Source of the DNA: an archaeon
Lineage (GTDB): Archaea > Thermoproteota > Nitrososphaeria > Nitrososphaerales > CADDZS01
Direction of reading: 5' to 3'
DNA: 5,102 nucleotides
NCBI GenBank assembly: GCA_021792315.1
Contig: JAJYUX010000101.1
Location: 1 to 5,102 of the forward strand
Shown: positions 4,924-5,102 of the stretch, in pieces
Numbering within the stretch: position 1 is the first letter of the stretch
Layout of the letters: every line of letters begins with the position of its first letter
Position numbers and translations under genes: made by a program
The notes under the pieces: generated by a model
What the model saw: the letters and a program-made list of their open reading frames with translations, nothing else
Database searches by the model: none
What the model was told of the DNA's origin: nothing

Positions 4924-5102
4924 ATCGTGACTCTATTTACTCTACTACGCAAGAGTGCTAGCTTTACCATTTGGCAATCCTGAATCGGAACCTCTCGCAA
5001 GATGTCAGAGTCATCTTAATCACAAACCATTTGATTGGAAGTAATCTCTCGAGCTATTTGGCGATCGTGAATATCAATGAACGAAGCTAGCTGTTATCGA
5101 GT
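4924..5102. other. Intergenic end of the window, nothing recognised
   Basis: No reading frame longer than about 20 codons with a start and no RNA gene was recognised on either strand. The left edge probably holds the promoter of the minus-strand KGG-like gene (CTATTTAC at 4933-4940, read as GTAAATAG on the minus strand). Confidence 0.4.

Noticed and set aside
3465..5102. Search by eye for tRNA, rRNA, CRISPR arrays and insertion-sequence ends
   Set aside because: No T-loop consensus with matching acceptor arms, no regularly spaced repeats, and no transposase-like frame or terminal inverted repeats were found.

Overview
The window looks archaeal, most likely from the Nitrososphaeria (Thaumarchaeota) or a close relative. 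The evidence is an AglB/STT3-type oligosaccharyltransferase with archaeal motifs, TATA-like boxes about 26-32 bases upstream of likely starts, very small zinc-finger proteins, and loosely packed genes. The lineage is an inference from general resemblance; no database was searched.

Layout. (1) Positions 3-836, plus strand: the 3' part of a nucleotidyltransferase-fold protein whose frame is open to the window edge. (2) Positions 837-1097: a convergent intergenic gap holding two inverted repeats and short T-tracts on both strands. (3) Positions 1098-3464, minus strand: a complete 788-residue AglB, the only gene here that is certain in both function and extent. It has a TATA-like element placed for a leaderless or nearly leaderless transcript. 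(4) Positions 3465-4620, plus strand: a gene-poor stretch with small Cys-rich reading frames. These are a weak 73-codon frame with a C2H2-like Cys/His pattern, a convincing 40-residue C2HC zinc-finger protein with a strong Shine-Dalgarno sequence, and behind it what looks like a decayed zinc ribbon (one Cys changed, one frameshift). (5) Positions about 4494-4660, plus strand: a candidate structured small RNA, with a TATA box, three stem-loops and a U-rich tail. (6) Positions 4621-4923, minus strand: a small basic protein with two KGG-like repeats. Its 3' end overlaps the candidate RNA's terminator hairpin in antisense. (7) Positions 4924-5102: no gene seen.

AglB transfers a lipid-linked glycan to Asn-X-Ser/Thr sites on the outside of the membrane. 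The neighbouring nucleotidyltransferase-fold gene could belong to sugar or surface-polymer metabolism, but the sequence does not prove a link. The small zinc-finger genes, the candidate RNA and the KGG-like protein form the least described part of the window.
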